NCBI GenBank assembly: GCA_900543805.1
Contig: UQTE01000031.1
Span: 1-22,335 of the forward strand
Direction: 5' to 3'
Source: an uncultured Sutterella sp.
GTDB taxonomy: Bacteria; Pseudomonadota; Gammaproteobacteria; Burkholderiales; Burkholderiaceae_F
Length of the DNA: 22,335 bases
In this document: one piece after another, positions 11,458 to 19,596 of the stretch
Layout of the letters: every line of letters begins with the position of its first letter
Numbering within the stretch: position 1 is the first letter of the stretch
Position numbers and translations under genes: made by a program
The notes under the pieces: generated by a model
The model's database searches: none
Told to the model about the DNA's origin: nothing
Seen by the model: the letters and a program-made list of their open reading frames with translations, nothing else

Positions 11458-12867
11458 TTAGAGCGCCGGGAGGCGTTCGGGTTCGGGACCCGAATAGTCG
11501 ACGGTGAGCGTCGCAAAGCCCTGCTTTTCCAAGGCCGCGCGGCCGCGTTCCGTCGTGATGAAGGTGACGCCGCGACCGACGAGCTTACCGTCCTTCATGA
11601 CGGTATTGCCGTCGGCGATCGTTTCGACGGCCTTCTGACGCTCGAAGTCAAAGACCGTGACGTCCGCGGCGGCGCCTTCCGAGAGGTGACCGCGGTCCGC
11701 GAGGCGCAGATGACGCGCGGGATTCAAGCTCGTTTTCTGCACGAATTCCGTGAGCGTCAGCGCCCCGAACCTCACGAGCGAAAGCCCGACCGACAAAAGG
11801 ACGTTGCGCGGAATGCAACCGCCGTCCGTGCCGATCGCGTCGACGACGAAACTCCCGTCTTCGCGCTTCGCCTGCGCAAGGAGGAAGCGGCTCGTCGCGG
11901 GGTTCACCGGGAAGCTCCCCGCCGTGGCGGTTTCGGCCTTGAGCCAGAGAGCCAGCCCCTCTTCGCCTCCGACGAGCACCGAGACGCCGTCGCGTTCGAC
12001 GATCGCCTGCACTTCCCCGTGACGGAAGGCTTCGATCATCCCTGCCTTGTCGGGCGTGCGCCCGAAGGTGGCGAGGCAGTTGCGCGTCACATGATCGATC
12101 ACAACGCCCTCGGCATCACAGGTGAGGATCGTCCCGTTCATTGGGCTCACGTAGGATTCGCACCAGATGTTGGGATGGGTCTTGAGGAGTTCGATCGCCT
12201 CGGCCGTTTCCTCTTCGACGGACTTCACGCGTCCGCGGCAGTACGCGTTGATGTGGGCGAGATGGAGCTTTTCCGTCCCGGCCGCCTCGATCGTCTCGCG
12301 CATGCCGAGAAGGTTCGAGCCCGCCGTCGTGCTGCCCGCGTGCCAGGCGACGTAGGCGTCGCGTTCGTTCGCGACGCGGATGAGTTCGCTGCTCGTTTCG
12401 AGCGGCAGCGGCCAGTGGCCGCCCATGATCTTCACGCCCACGGCGCCCGCCGCGAGCGACTCTTCCACGAAGACGCCGAGTTCGTCGCGCGTGGGCTTGT
12501 CGGTGCCGAAGCGCGCCTTCGGGTCGAACCCTTCGAGGACCGCGGCGTGAATGCCGCAGCCCGTTTCGGGCGCGTAATGAAGAACGTCCGAGAGCGGCCC
12601 CGCCATGTCAAGGCAGGTCGTCACGCCCGAGAGCGCCGCCATGCGCATCCCGTAGGGCGAACCGAAGACGCTTCCGAGGTGCAGGTGCGAGTCGACGAGC
12701 CCCGGGCACACCACGAGACCCGTGCAGTCGGTTTCCTCGGGTGCGTGTCCCTCGTAATGCAGGGTGACGGCCGCGATCCGTCCGTTTTCGATCACCACGT
12801 CCGCGACGCCGTCAAGGCCGTTTTTCGGGTCGACGACCCGGCCGCCGCGCAAAATGCGATCCACCAT
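11458..12867 (-). CDS. Amidohydrolase, dihydroorotase/hydantoinase-like
   Basis: The 469-residue product starts at the ATG at 12867, preceded by AAGGAGAG; an earlier in-frame ATG at 12891 lacks such a site. It has the cyclic amidohydrolase layout: a small beta-sandwich strand set (MVDRILRGGRVVDPKNG...DVVIENGRIAAV), then VVCPGLVDSHLHLG with metal ligands His61 and His63, a likely carboxylated Lys146 (AVGVKIMGG), His176 (YVAWHAGS), His202/His205 (LHLAHINAY) and Asp348 (IGTDGG). The C-terminus returns to the sandwich (GAAADVTVFDFE). Members hydrolyse cyclic amides or N-acyl amino acids in the cytoplasm. Substrate is unclear: no pyrimidine or hydantoin pathway gene is near it. It is monocistronic, with terminators on both sides. 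Confidence 0.85.
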   Translation of the reverse strand: MVDRILRGGRVVDPKNGLDGVADVVIENGRIAAVTLHYEGHAPEETDCTGLVVCPGLVDSHLHLGSVFGSPYGMRMAALSGVTTCLDMAGPLSDVLHYAPETGCGIHAAVLEGFDPKARFGTDKPTRDELGVFVEESLAAGAVGVKIMGGHWPLPLETSSELIRVANERDAYVAWHAGSTTAGSNLLGMRETIEAAGTEKLHLAHINAYCRGRVKSVEEETAEAIELLKTHPNIWCESYVSPMNGTILTCDAEGVVIDHVTRNCLATFGRTPDKAGMIEAFRHGEVQAIVERDGVSVLVGGEEGLALWLKAETATAGSFPVNPATSRFLLAQAKREDGSFVVDAIGTDGGCIPRNVLLSVGLSLVRFGALTLTEFVQKTSLNPARHLRLADRGHLSEGAAADVTVFDFERQKAVETIADGNTVMKDGKLVGRGVTFITTERGRAALEKQGFATLTVDYSGPEPERLPAL

Positions 12868-12960
12868 GTTTGCTCTCCTTCTTTTCAGCAAGATGTTGGG
12901 GTTCCCGAGACGCTCGTCCCGGGTGGGTCACCGACAAGTATTCCACGAAAGAGAGCCGGC

Positions 12961-13005
12961 CAAAATGAGGAAAAGGCCGAGTTCCGACGCGGGAATCTCG
13001 ACCTT
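12961..13005 (-). terminator. Terminator of the rubrerythrin gene
   Basis: On the minus strand nine pairs (13005-12997 with 12981-12973, one G-U) continue after a one-base bulge into four more (ttcc with ggaa), followed by ttcctcatttt. A second hairpin of eight pairs (13020-13027 with 13032-13039) lies between it and the stop codon. Confidence 0.75.
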
Positions 13006-13080
13006 TTCGCGGGAAGGTTGCCGGGCGTCGCCGCCCGGCGTTCGGGACGTCCGCCCTAGGCGGCGGTCCCATCTCCTTCA

Positions 13081-13620
13081 TCAGTAGTTTTCAGCGCGGA
13101 CCTGCTGATAGCTCTGCGGATGGGCGCAGACCGGGCAGATTTCCGGAGCCTGCTTGCCGATCACGAGGTGACCGCATTCGCGGCACTGCCACATGACTTC
13201 TTCGCTCTTTTCGAAGACTCGCTTCATTTCGATGTTGTTGAGAAGCTTGAGGTAGCGTTCTTCGTGGGCCTTTTCGATGGCGCCGACGGCACGGAACTGC
13301 TCGGCGAGTTCGGGGAAACCTTCCTTTTCGGCGGTTTCGGCGAAGCCTTCGTACATGTCCGTCCATTCGTAATTTTCGCCTTCGGCGGCGGCCTTGAGGT
13401 TGGCGGCCGTGTCGCCGAGACCTTCGAGGTGCTTGAACCAGATCTTGGCGTGCTGACGCTCGTTCATGGCCGTTTCCATGAAGAGTTCGGCGATCTGCTG
13501 ATAACCTTCCTTGCGGGCGACGCCGGCAAAGTAGTCGTACTTGTTGCGGGCCTGGGATTCACCGGCAAAAGCGGCCCAGAGGTTCTTTTCGGTTTGGGTT
13601 CCTGCAAACTTGTTTGTCAT
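13081..13620 (-). CDS. Rubrerythrin
   Basis: This 179-residue protein is a full-length rubrerythrin. The N-terminal ferritin-like four-helix domain carries the di-iron motifs GESQARNKY (Glu21), [11 protein letters not shown] (Glu49, Glu54, His57), and the later pair Glu116 and Glu120-His119 in AIEKAHEE. The C-terminal rubredoxin-like domain has two knuckles, CREC (146-149) and CPVC (162-165), for one iron. Rubrerythrins reduce hydrogen peroxide to water with electrons from rubredoxin or NADH systems and are typical of anaerobes and microaerophiles; this one would act in the cytoplasm. No good Shine-Dalgarno site precedes the ATG. A tataga element lies only about eight bases upstream, so a very short leader is possible. 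It fits with Dps in this window as peroxide defence. Confidence 0.95.
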   Translation of the reverse strand: MTNKFAGTQTEKNLWAAFAGESQARNKYDYFAGVARKEGYQQIAELFMETAMNERQHAKIWFKHLEGLGDTAANLKAAAEGENYEWTDMYEGFAETAEKEGFPELAEQFRAVGAIEKAHEERYLKLLNNIEMKRVFEKSEEVMWQCRECGHLVIGKQAPEICPVCAHPQSYQQVRAENY

Positions 13621-13832
13621 GGGATGGCTCTATAGAAACAAATAAAAGAAAGGGGCAACGAAGGCAAAGAGAGGTCTTTGTTTCTTCGTCCTTCGGACGT
13701 GACGGATGTCCGGCAGCAGGCACGCGACGGCGCCCGCTTCCGTGTCTCCGCATCTCTCTGGCATTCTACCGAATCGCATTCGTCCGCACGGAAGCCCTCT
13801 CGGATGTTTGGAGGAAAAAAGCGAAACCTTGC

Positions 13833-13838
13833 TACAAT
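13833..13838 (+). promoter_or_regulatory. Possible -10 box of the fabG operon
   Basis: tacaat lies 32 bases upstream of the fabG start. The best -35 candidate, ttggag at 13808-13813, is 19 bases away, a weak match. The rest of 13621-13869 holds only short hairpins (for example cgtcc-ttcg-ggacg near 13687). Confidence 0.35.
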
Positions 13839-13869
13839 CTTCCTTCCCTTTCACGAACCTCTTTCATCC

Positions 13870-14604
13870 ATGTCCGATACAGCCTCTTCGCGAACCGTTC
13901 TCGTGACGGGAAGCTCCCGCGGGATCGGGCGCGCCGTCGCGCTCTCCCTTGCCGATGCGGGCTACGACGTCGTCGTGCACTGCCGCGCCTCCCAGGCGCA
14001 GGCGGAAGAAGTCTGCCGCGAAATCGAAGCCAAGGACCGAAACGCCCGTCTTCTCACCTTCGACGTGACCGACCGCGAAGCCGCGCGCGAAACGCTCGCC
14101 GCCGACTGCGAAGCCCACGGCGCCTACTGGGGCGTGGTTCTGAACGCCGGCATCCACCGCGACGCCCCGCTCGTGGGGCTTGAAGAGGACGACTGGGATT
14201 CGGTTCTCAAAACCGACCTCGACGCCTTCTACAATGTCCTAAAACCCGTTCTGCTTCCCATGTGCCGCAAGCGCCGCGGCCGCGTCGTCGTCATGAGCAG
14301 CGTAAGCGGCCTCTACGGCACGCGCGGTCAGACGAACTACTCGGCCGCGAAGGCGGGCTTGATCGGAGCCGCCAAGGCGCTCGCTATGGAACTCGCGAGC
14401 CGCGGGATCACGGTGAACGCCGTGGCGCCCGGCCTCATCGACACGAGCATGGTGTCGGACGAAGAGCGCGAGCGCATTCTCCCCTTCATTCCGATGCGCC
14501 GCGCGGGCCGTCCCGAAGAAGTGGCCGCGGTCGTGCGCTTCCTTCTGTCGGAAGACGCCTCCTACGTCACGCGAAGCGTCATCCCCGTCTCCGGAGGTCT
14601 CTGA
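13870..14604 (+). CDS. FabG-type 3-oxoacyl-ACP reductase
   Basis: The 244-residue product is a short-chain dehydrogenase of the FabG kind. The nucleotide-binding TGSSRGIG is at 13-20, LNAG at 91-94 and the catalytic set is Ser144, Tyr157 and Lys161 (SSVSGLYGTRGQTNYSAAKAG). The end IPVSGGL is typical of FabG. The ATG at 13870 is chosen because the conserved fold begins right after it and an upstream in-frame ATG at 13678 would add a non-conserved 64-residue leader. It reduces 3-oxoacyl-ACP with NADPH. The following gene overlaps its stop by one base and encodes a ketoacyl synthase, so the pair supplies two steps of one elongation cycle. Such fabG-KS pairs also occur at the end of aryl polyene clusters, but no other cluster genes are here. 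Confidence 0.9.
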   Translation: MSDTASSRTVLVTGSSRGIGRAVALSLADAGYDVVVHCRASQAQAEEVCREIEAKDRNARLLTFDVTDREAARETLAADCEAHGAYWGVVLNAGIHRDAPLVGLEEDDWDSVLKTDLDAFYNVLKPVLLPMCRKRRGRVVVMSSVSGLYGTRGQTNYSAAKAGLIGAAKALAMELASRGITVNAVAPGLIDTSMVSDEERERILPFIPMRRAGRPEEVAAVVRFLLSEDASYVTRSVIPVSGGL

Positions 14605-15839
14605 TGGAACGCGTCGTCATCACCGGCATGGGCTTTCTCTCGCCCTTGGGCAACGACTGGCCGACCGTGCGCGAAGCCCTTTATGAAAAACGCAGCGCCG
14701 TTCGCCACATGACGGACTGGGACGAGACGGACCTCAACACCCGCGTCGCCGCCCCGGTCGCGCCCTACTCGCTCGATCCGGAACTCTTTTCCCGCAAACG
14801 CACCCGCGCCATGGGGCGCGTCGCCCTCATGGCCGTGAAGGCGAGCTACGACGCGCTCGTTGACGCGGGCCTTCTCGGCCACCCCGTCCTCACGTCGGGC
14901 GACTGCGGCGTCGCCTACGGGTCGTCCGCGGGCCAGCCCGCGGCCGTGGCGGAACTCGCCAACCTCATTCTCACGAAGACCTGCCGCGGCATCACGGCGA
15001 CCACGTACGTGCGCATGATGAGCCACACGGCGGCCGTCAACATCGGGATCTACTTCGGCCTCAAGGGCCGCATCATCCCGACGAGCTCCGCCTGCACGTC
15101 GGGCTCGCAGGGGATCGGCATGGCCTATGAGGCGATCCGCTACGGAAAGCAAAAGGTGATGATCGCCGGGGGCTCCGAAGAGCTCGACGCCACCGACGCC
15201 GCGATCTTCGACACGCTCTTTGCGACCTCCTGCCGCTACAACGACACGCCCGAACAGACGCCTCGCCCCTTCGACAAGGACCGCGACGGCCTCGTCGTGG
15301 GTGAAGGCGCGGGGACCCTCGTTCTCGAGAGCCTCTCGCACGCCAAGGCGCGCGGGGCCAGGATCTACGCCGAAGTGCTCGGCTTCGGGGAAAATTCCGA
15401 CGGCGTGCACATCACGACGCCGCAGAGCGAACAAATGGGCCGCGCCATGGAGCTTGCGCTTGCCGACGCGGGGATTCGTCCTGAAGAAGTCGACTGCGTC
15501 AACGGTCACGGCACCGCCACCGACCGCGGCGACGTCGCGGAATCCCACGCCACGGCGCGGGTCTTCGGCGACCGCGTTCCCTACACCACCTACAAGGGGC
15601 ACATGGGGCACACGCTCGGCGCCTGCGGGGCGCTCGAAGCGATCTTCGCTCTGCGGTCCATGGAGGAGGGCTTTGTCTCTCCCATTCTCAATCTCAAGGA
15701 GCCCGACCCGGCCTGCGCAAATTTGCAATACGTGCGTGATGCCGTCCGCTCTTTGGAGCAAAATGTCATTATGAGCAACAACTTCGCTTTCGGCGGCATC
15801 AACACGAGCCTCGTGTTCCGCCGTTGGCTCGGAGAGTGA
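14604..15839 (+). CDS. Beta-ketoacyl-ACP synthase (FabB/FabF-like)
   Basis: The 411-residue product starts at the ATG overlapping the fabG stop (ctgatgg), with GGAGGT seven bases upstream. It has the thiolase-fold condensing-enzyme triad: Cys164 in SSACTSGSQG, His302 in NGHGTATDRGD and His336 in KGHMGHTLGACGA with Lys331. The C-terminal NNFAFGGINTSLVF is the usual closing motif. These enzymes decarboxylate malonyl-ACP and condense it with acyl chains. The pattern is nearer to secondary synthases found with aryl polyene or other specialised lipid pathways than to housekeeping FabF, although it could also be an ordinary elongation enzyme; a phylogeny is needed. The motif around Cys164 (CTSGSQGIG) supports the first reading, from memory of that family. 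Confidence 0.9.
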   Translation: MERVVITGMGFLSPLGNDWPTVREALYEKRSAVRHMTDWDETDLNTRVAAPVAPYSLDPELFSRKRTRAMGRVALMAVKASYDALVDAGLLGHPVLTSGDCGVAYGSSAGQPAAVAELANLILTKTCRGITATTYVRMMSHTAAVNIGIYFGLKGRIIPTSSACTSGSQGIGMAYEAIRYGKQKVMIAGGSEELDATDAAIFDTLFATSCRYNDTPEQTPRPFDKDRDGLVVGEGAGTLVLESLSHAKARGARIYAEVLGFGENSDGVHITTPQSEQMGRAMELALADAGIRPEEVDCVNGHGTATDRGDVAESHATARVFGDRVPYTTYKGHMGHTLGACGALEAIFALRSMEEGFVSPILNLKEPDPACANLQYVRDAVRSLEQNVIMSNNFAFGGINTSLVFRRWLGE

Positions 15840-15841
15840 CT

Positions 15842-16606
15842 GTGACTTCGCATGCTTTCTTCCTGAAACCCCAGGTGTCCGTGATTCCGCTTGCCGGGGA
15901 AGTGCTCTACGAGGTTGAACATGAGGACCTCAACGCCTTCGCGAAGGACTTCACCGCCGACTGGGGCCTGCCCGTCCTTCTCAACATCCTCGACGAATCG
16001 ACCGTCTTCGAGTCCGAAGGCTCGCTCGTCATGATGGAATCGGGCGCGAATCCCGCCGACCGCGAGGACGTCGCCTGGGCGGCCGAAACCGCCCAAGGTT
16101 GGGACGCCGTCTCGGCTCTGCAGCGCGCAAAGAGTACGATCCGCGTCATCATCGTCCCGAAGACCGCCACGCAGAAAGCGGCCGCCTCGACGCTCGTCAA
16201 GGTTCTCTCGACCTTGACCCTACGTCCGGGAACGCTCGCCGTCGCGGGTGCCCACACCCTCATCGAACCGACGAAATACCGCAACGCCTCCGCCGTGCTC
16301 GGCAAGGGCGAACTGCCGCTTGCCAACCTCGTCTATCTCGGTCTCTATGAAAACGACGGAGAAACGGGCGCCTACACCGCGGGGCTCGATCAGTTCGGGC
16401 ACCCGGAAATCGAAATCCTCGGCTCCGCCCGCAAACCCGAAGCCGTCTACGAGTTCCTGGAAAACCTCGTGCAATACGTGATCGACACGGGCTCGAAGCT
16501 TCGCGACGGCGACGAACTGCAGATCTCCCCCACCGAATCGGTCGGAATCAAGTTCTCCAAGGGCGTCGCGCTTCCGAGCGTGAAGACGGTCAAGGTTTCC
16601 TACTGA
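15842..16606 (+). CDS. DUF4261-like protein of unknown function
   Basis: The product of about 254 residues starts at GTG 15842; GGAGAG lies five bases upstream, inside the end of the preceding synthase gene. An earlier TTG at 15824 is less likely. No signal peptide or membrane segment is present. The sequence opens with FFLKPQVSVIPLAGEVLYEVE and has LVYLGLYENDGETGAYTAGLDQFGHPEIEILGSARKP in its last third, a pattern I associate with DUF4261 domains (PELVY...GL..FG..EIE). Nothing of its mechanism is known. It sits two bases after the ketoacyl synthase and 17 before the kinase, inside one operon, so it may share their transcription only. Confidence 0.65.
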   Translation: MTSHAFFLKPQVSVIPLAGEVLYEVEHEDLNAFAKDFTADWGLPVLLNILDESTVFESEGSLVMMESGANPADREDVAWAAETAQGWDAVSALQRAKSTIRVIIVPKTATQKAAASTLVKVLSTLTLRPGTLAVAGAHTLIEPTKYRNASAVLGKGELPLANLVYLGLYENDGETGAYTAGLDQFGHPEIEILGSARKPEAVYEFLENLVQYVIDTGSKLRDGDELQISPTESVGIKFSKGVALPSVKTVKVSY

Positions 16607-16623
16607 CCGCCCCGGATCGGCGC

Positions 16624-18759
16624 ATGCGGTTTCGCACGCTCCTCGCCGCCTCCCTCCTGGCCGTAAGCCTCGTACCGCTTGCGGCCTTTACCGTTCTGCA
16701 GTGGCGGGAGGCGCAAAACGAAATCGCGCGTTCCGACGAAATGCAGTCGCGATGGGCGGAACGCGCCGCACTCGAAACGCAGACGGCTCTCGACGACGCG
16801 AAACGCTTCGTCCTTCTCACGGCGGAAATGGGCGCCGTCGCCATGGACGGCAACACGACCGCGCGCGCATCGCGCACGCTGCAGCTCTCGCTCGAGCAAA
16901 TCGCCGCCACCTACGGACTTTTCGAAAACCTCCACATCGACGACAAAGAGGCGAAGAGTCTTCTTTTCGCACCGAAGGAGAGCGTGCGCGGTTCCAACCT
17001 CAACGTCGATCATTCACAACGCTGGCACAGTCGTGCGGCTTCCGCTCCTGCCGGCTCCGTTCTCGTTTCAGACGTCTTTCAAGCCGAAGGCGCCACGGAT
17101 CGTCCCATCATCAACCTCGCCACGGCGATCCGCAACGCTCGGGGCGAGGTAATCGGAGTCGCCGCCGCGGCCCTGCAGCTCGAAGCTCTCGGCCGCGCCG
17201 TCGAGCGAAAACTCCCCGAAGGCGACTACCGACTCCGCATTTTTGACAAAACGGGGCGCGCTCTCTACCCGAACGCCCTCGCTCCGGTACGGGAAGATCT
17301 CGCCGATCTTCTCACCCGTCCCGACGCCGACAAAAACGTCGTGCACAAACTGCAGTCCGAAGGCGAAAGGCACTACTTGGCCCAAAGCCGTACGGCGGAC
17401 GGTTGGCACATCGTTCTCGTGCGCGACGGCGCAAACCGCATGCACCTGGCAACGAGCACCCTGCAGCAGGCGGGCGCCGCGCTCTTTCTGCTCGTTGCGC
17501 TGATACTCGCCGTCGTCTGGGCCGTTTCGGGCACGCTCGCCCGCGGCGTCACCAAACTCATCCGCCACATCGAAAGCGGACGCACCGAACCCGCTCCCGA
17601 AGACCGCGTAAGCGTTCCCGAAGAATTTCGACTCGTTCAGCACCGTTGGGGACGGGTCCTTCGGGGACTGAGAGAAAAGCGTCGGGAACTCGAAACCCTC
17701 AACAGCGAACTTGAAAGCGAAGTGCAGCGCCGCACCGAAGCCTTCCGCTCACAACACGCGACGCTCTCGGCCCTCTTTCGCGACATGCGCGAAGGCGTTC
17801 TTCTCTTTCGCGAGGACGGAACGCTTCTTCTCGCCAATCCGGAAGCGGAGCGTCTCCTTCCCGGTCCCGAAGCCACCCGCGCCGAGCGATTCGAATCGGT
17901 GCTTCGCCGCGTGATGCCCGAAACGCCGGACGTCAAACCCGAACTCGCCTGGACGGAAAACGGCCGCTCGCTCGAAGCCAAAGCCTTCCCGATCGAAGGG
18001 GCGCCGGGCGAACCCGCCCGCGGCGTGCTCCTTCGCGACCGAACGGAAGCCGCGCAGGCCGAGGCCCTCAAGGAAAGTCTGCTGAGCGTCGTCGCGCACG
18101 AACTCAAAACCCCCGTGCAGGCGATTCGCCTTCAAACCGAAAGCCTTCTCGCCGATGACGGCGCCTGGTCGCCCGACTTCCGCGAAGAACTCCTTACGAA
18201 CCTCGACGAAGCGGCGAAACACCTGCAGTCCCTCATCAACGACTGGCTCGACGTCGCGCGCATCGACGGCGGGCTCTTTCGCATTGAAAAGCGCGTGCTC
18301 TCGCTCTCGAGTGTTCTCAGAAAGGCCGCGCGCCTGGCAAAGTCCCGGTATGACTTCACCCTTCGCACCGAGGTCGAAGAGGACGCCGCCTGTCTTCCCG
18401 GCGACTCCGAGCGCCTCGTGCAGCTTTTCAGCAATCTCTTTACGAATTCCGCCCGGTACGCACGTCCCGACGCAGCGCCCGAGATTCTCGTGCGCGCCGC
18501 GCGGGTGGGCGACGAAGTGCACATCCACGTCCTCGACAACGGGGTGGGCATCCGCCCCGAAGACCGGGAGCGCATCTTCGACCGCTTCTATCAGGTGGAG
18601 CGCGGCAATCGACGCCGTTCGGGCGGTACGGGCCTTGGTCTCGTGATCTGCCGCGCCGTCTGCGAAGCCCACGGCGGCTCCATCACCGCACTCGGCCGAA
18701 ACGACGAACCCGGCGCCGACATTTTCGTGCGGCTTCCCCTTTTTACCGACGAATCCTGA
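16624..18759 (+). CDS. Membrane sensor histidine kinase with periplasmic Cache-like domain
   Basis: This 711-residue kinase has a membrane helix at 5-25, a large periplasmic sensor region (about 30-280) with the features of a dCache domain, and a second helix at 283-303. A HAMP-like/coiled-coil linker follows (about 304-375), then a PAS-like segment (about 377-470, LFREDGTLLLANPEAERLL). The kinase core begins with the H-box VVAHELKTPVQ (His492) and continues with the N-box LFSNLFTNSARYA (601-613), DNGVGI (638-643) and GGTGLGL (667-673). It should phosphorylate the OmpR-type regulator encoded four bases downstream. A ligand bound in the periplasm is expected from the Cache-like domain, for example a small organic acid; none can be named. 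The Shine-Dalgarno site is weak. Confidence 0.9.
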   Translation: MRFRTLLAASLLAVSLVPLAAFTVLQWREAQNEIARSDEMQSRWAERAALETQTALDDAKRFVLLTAEMGAVAMDGNTTARASRTLQLSLEQIAATYGLFENLHIDDKEAKSLLFAPKESVRGSNLNVDHSQRWHSRAASAPAGSVLVSDVFQAEGATDRPIINLATAIRNARGEVIGVAAAALQLEALGRAVERKLPEGDYRLRIFDKTGRALYPNALAPVREDLADLLTRPDADKNVVHKLQSEGERHYLAQSRTADGWHIVLVRDGANRMHLATSTLQQAGAALFLLVALILAVVWAVSGTLARGVTKLIRHIESGRTEPAPEDRVSVPEEFRLVQHRWGRVLRGLREKRRELETLNSELESEVQRRTEAFRSQHATLSALFRDMREGVLLFREDGTLLLANPEAERLLPGPEATRAERFESVLRRVMPETPDVKPELAWTENGRSLEAKAFPIEGAPGEPARGVLLRDRTEAAQAEALKESLLSVVAHELKTPVQAIRLQTESLLADDGAWSPDFREELLTNLDEAAKHLQSLINDWLDVARIDGGLFRIEKRVLSLSSVLRKAARLAKSRYDFTLRTEVEEDAACLPGDSERLVQLFSNLFTNSARYARPDAAPEILVRAARVGDEVHIHVLDNGVGIRPEDRERIFDRFYQVERGNRRRSGGTGLGLVICRAVCEAHGGSITALGRNDEPGADIFVRLPLFTDES

Positions 18760-18762
18760 ATC

Positions 18763-19473
18763 ATGTTCCGCGAACGTCCCCTCATCCTCATCGCCGACGA
18801 CGAAAGCAAGATCCGCCGCGTCGTCGCCGCCAATCTCGAGCGCAGCGGCTTTGACGTCTGCTCCGCCGACGACGGGCGCCGGGCGCTCGAAATTTTCGAG
18901 CACGCGGATCCCAAACCCGACCTGCTCGTTCTCGACGTGATGATGCCCGAAAAGGACGGTTTCGAAGTTCTCGAGGCCGTGCGCAAGGTGAGCGGCGTGC
19001 CGGTCATTCTCCTCACCGCCAAGGGCGAGGTCGTCGACAAGATGCGCGGCTTCTCGCTCGGCGCCGACGACTATCTCACGAAACCCTTTTCGCTCGAGGA
19101 ACTGCAGGCCCGGATTCTTGCCGTGCTACGCCGCACCGCGGGACGCAGGAACGTCGAATCCGTACGGCTCACGAACGGCCCGCTCGTCATGGAGCCCGCC
19201 AAGAGAATCTGCCGTTTCGGCGAGGCGGACGTAAAACTCACCGACACCGAGTACCGTCTCCTGCAGCGCCTCATGGAAAAACCCGGACACCTCCGCACCC
19301 ACGAGGAACTTCTTCGCACCGTCTGGGGACCCGAAGCGCTCGACGACCTTCCGCTCTTGCGCGTGACGCTTACGCGCATCCGCAAGAAACTGCAGGCGGC
19401 GGGCGCCGTCGGACCGGTCATCGCAAGCTATTCGGGCGTGGGTTACCTGCTCGACGATTACAGCGACCTCTGA
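18763..19473 (+). CDS. OmpR-family response regulator
   Basis: The 236-residue protein has a receiver domain (1-120) with acidic pocket Asp12 and Asp13, phosphoacceptor Asp58 (VLDVMMPEKDG), Thr85 (LLTAKG) and Lys107 (YLTKPFS). Its C-terminal winged helix (about 140-236) includes LTDTEYRLLQRLMEKPGHLRTHEELLRTVWG and the recognition region RVTLTRIRKKLQAAGA. It follows the kinase gene by three bases and is its likely partner. OmpR-family regulators bind direct repeats with an 11-base period. Such a pair of half-sites lies just after this gene, ahead of the flavoprotein operon, so control of that operon is plausible (inference). Confidence 0.93.
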   Translation: MFRERPLILIADDESKIRRVVAANLERSGFDVCSADDGRRALEIFEHADPKPDLLVLDVMMPEKDGFEVLEAVRKVSGVPVILLTAKGEVVDKMRGFSLGADDYLTKPFSLEELQARILAVLRRTAGRRNVESVRLTNGPLVMEPAKRICRFGEADVKLTDTEYRLLQRLMEKPGHLRTHEELLRTVWGPEALDDLPLLRVTLTRIRKKLQAAGAVGPVIASYSGVGYLLDDYSDL

Positions 19474-19475
19474 TC

Positions 19476-19497
19476 TGTAACGCTTCCGTAATCTTTT
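19476..19497 (+). promoter_or_regulatory. Putative OmpR-family binding site
   Basis: tgtaacgcttc is followed by cgtaatctttt, with gtaa at 19477 and at 19488, exactly 11 bases apart. This matches the tandem half-site phasing of OmpR/PhoB-type regulators, and resembles the PhoB box in its first half. It lies about 100 bases before the flavoprotein start. With a period this short, chance occurrence is possible. The rest of 19474-19596 shows no strong terminator. Confidence 0.45.
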
Positions 19498-19596
19498 GCT
19501 CTTTGCCGAAACGGCCGCGCAATCTTTCTTCATCAGAATGTCGTCATCGGATTTCCGTCCGCATGGACGACCCCTCATCGTGCAAGGAGACTAAAG

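Noticed and set aside
11386..13059. Plus-strand open frame of 557 codons opposite the amidohydrolase
   Set aside because: Composition is Arg/His/Phe/Val-rich and no family pattern appears. The minus strand holds a complete amidohydrolase with all metal ligands and a ribosome-binding site.
13678..13869. Longer fabG start at 13678
   Set aside because: The added 64 residues overlap the promoter region and have no conserved features; FabG proteins begin close to the TGSSRGIG motif.
14562..15761. Minus-strand open frame of 399 codons opposite the ketoacyl synthase
   Set aside because: Antisense shadow; the plus strand holds the complete synthase with its catalytic triad.
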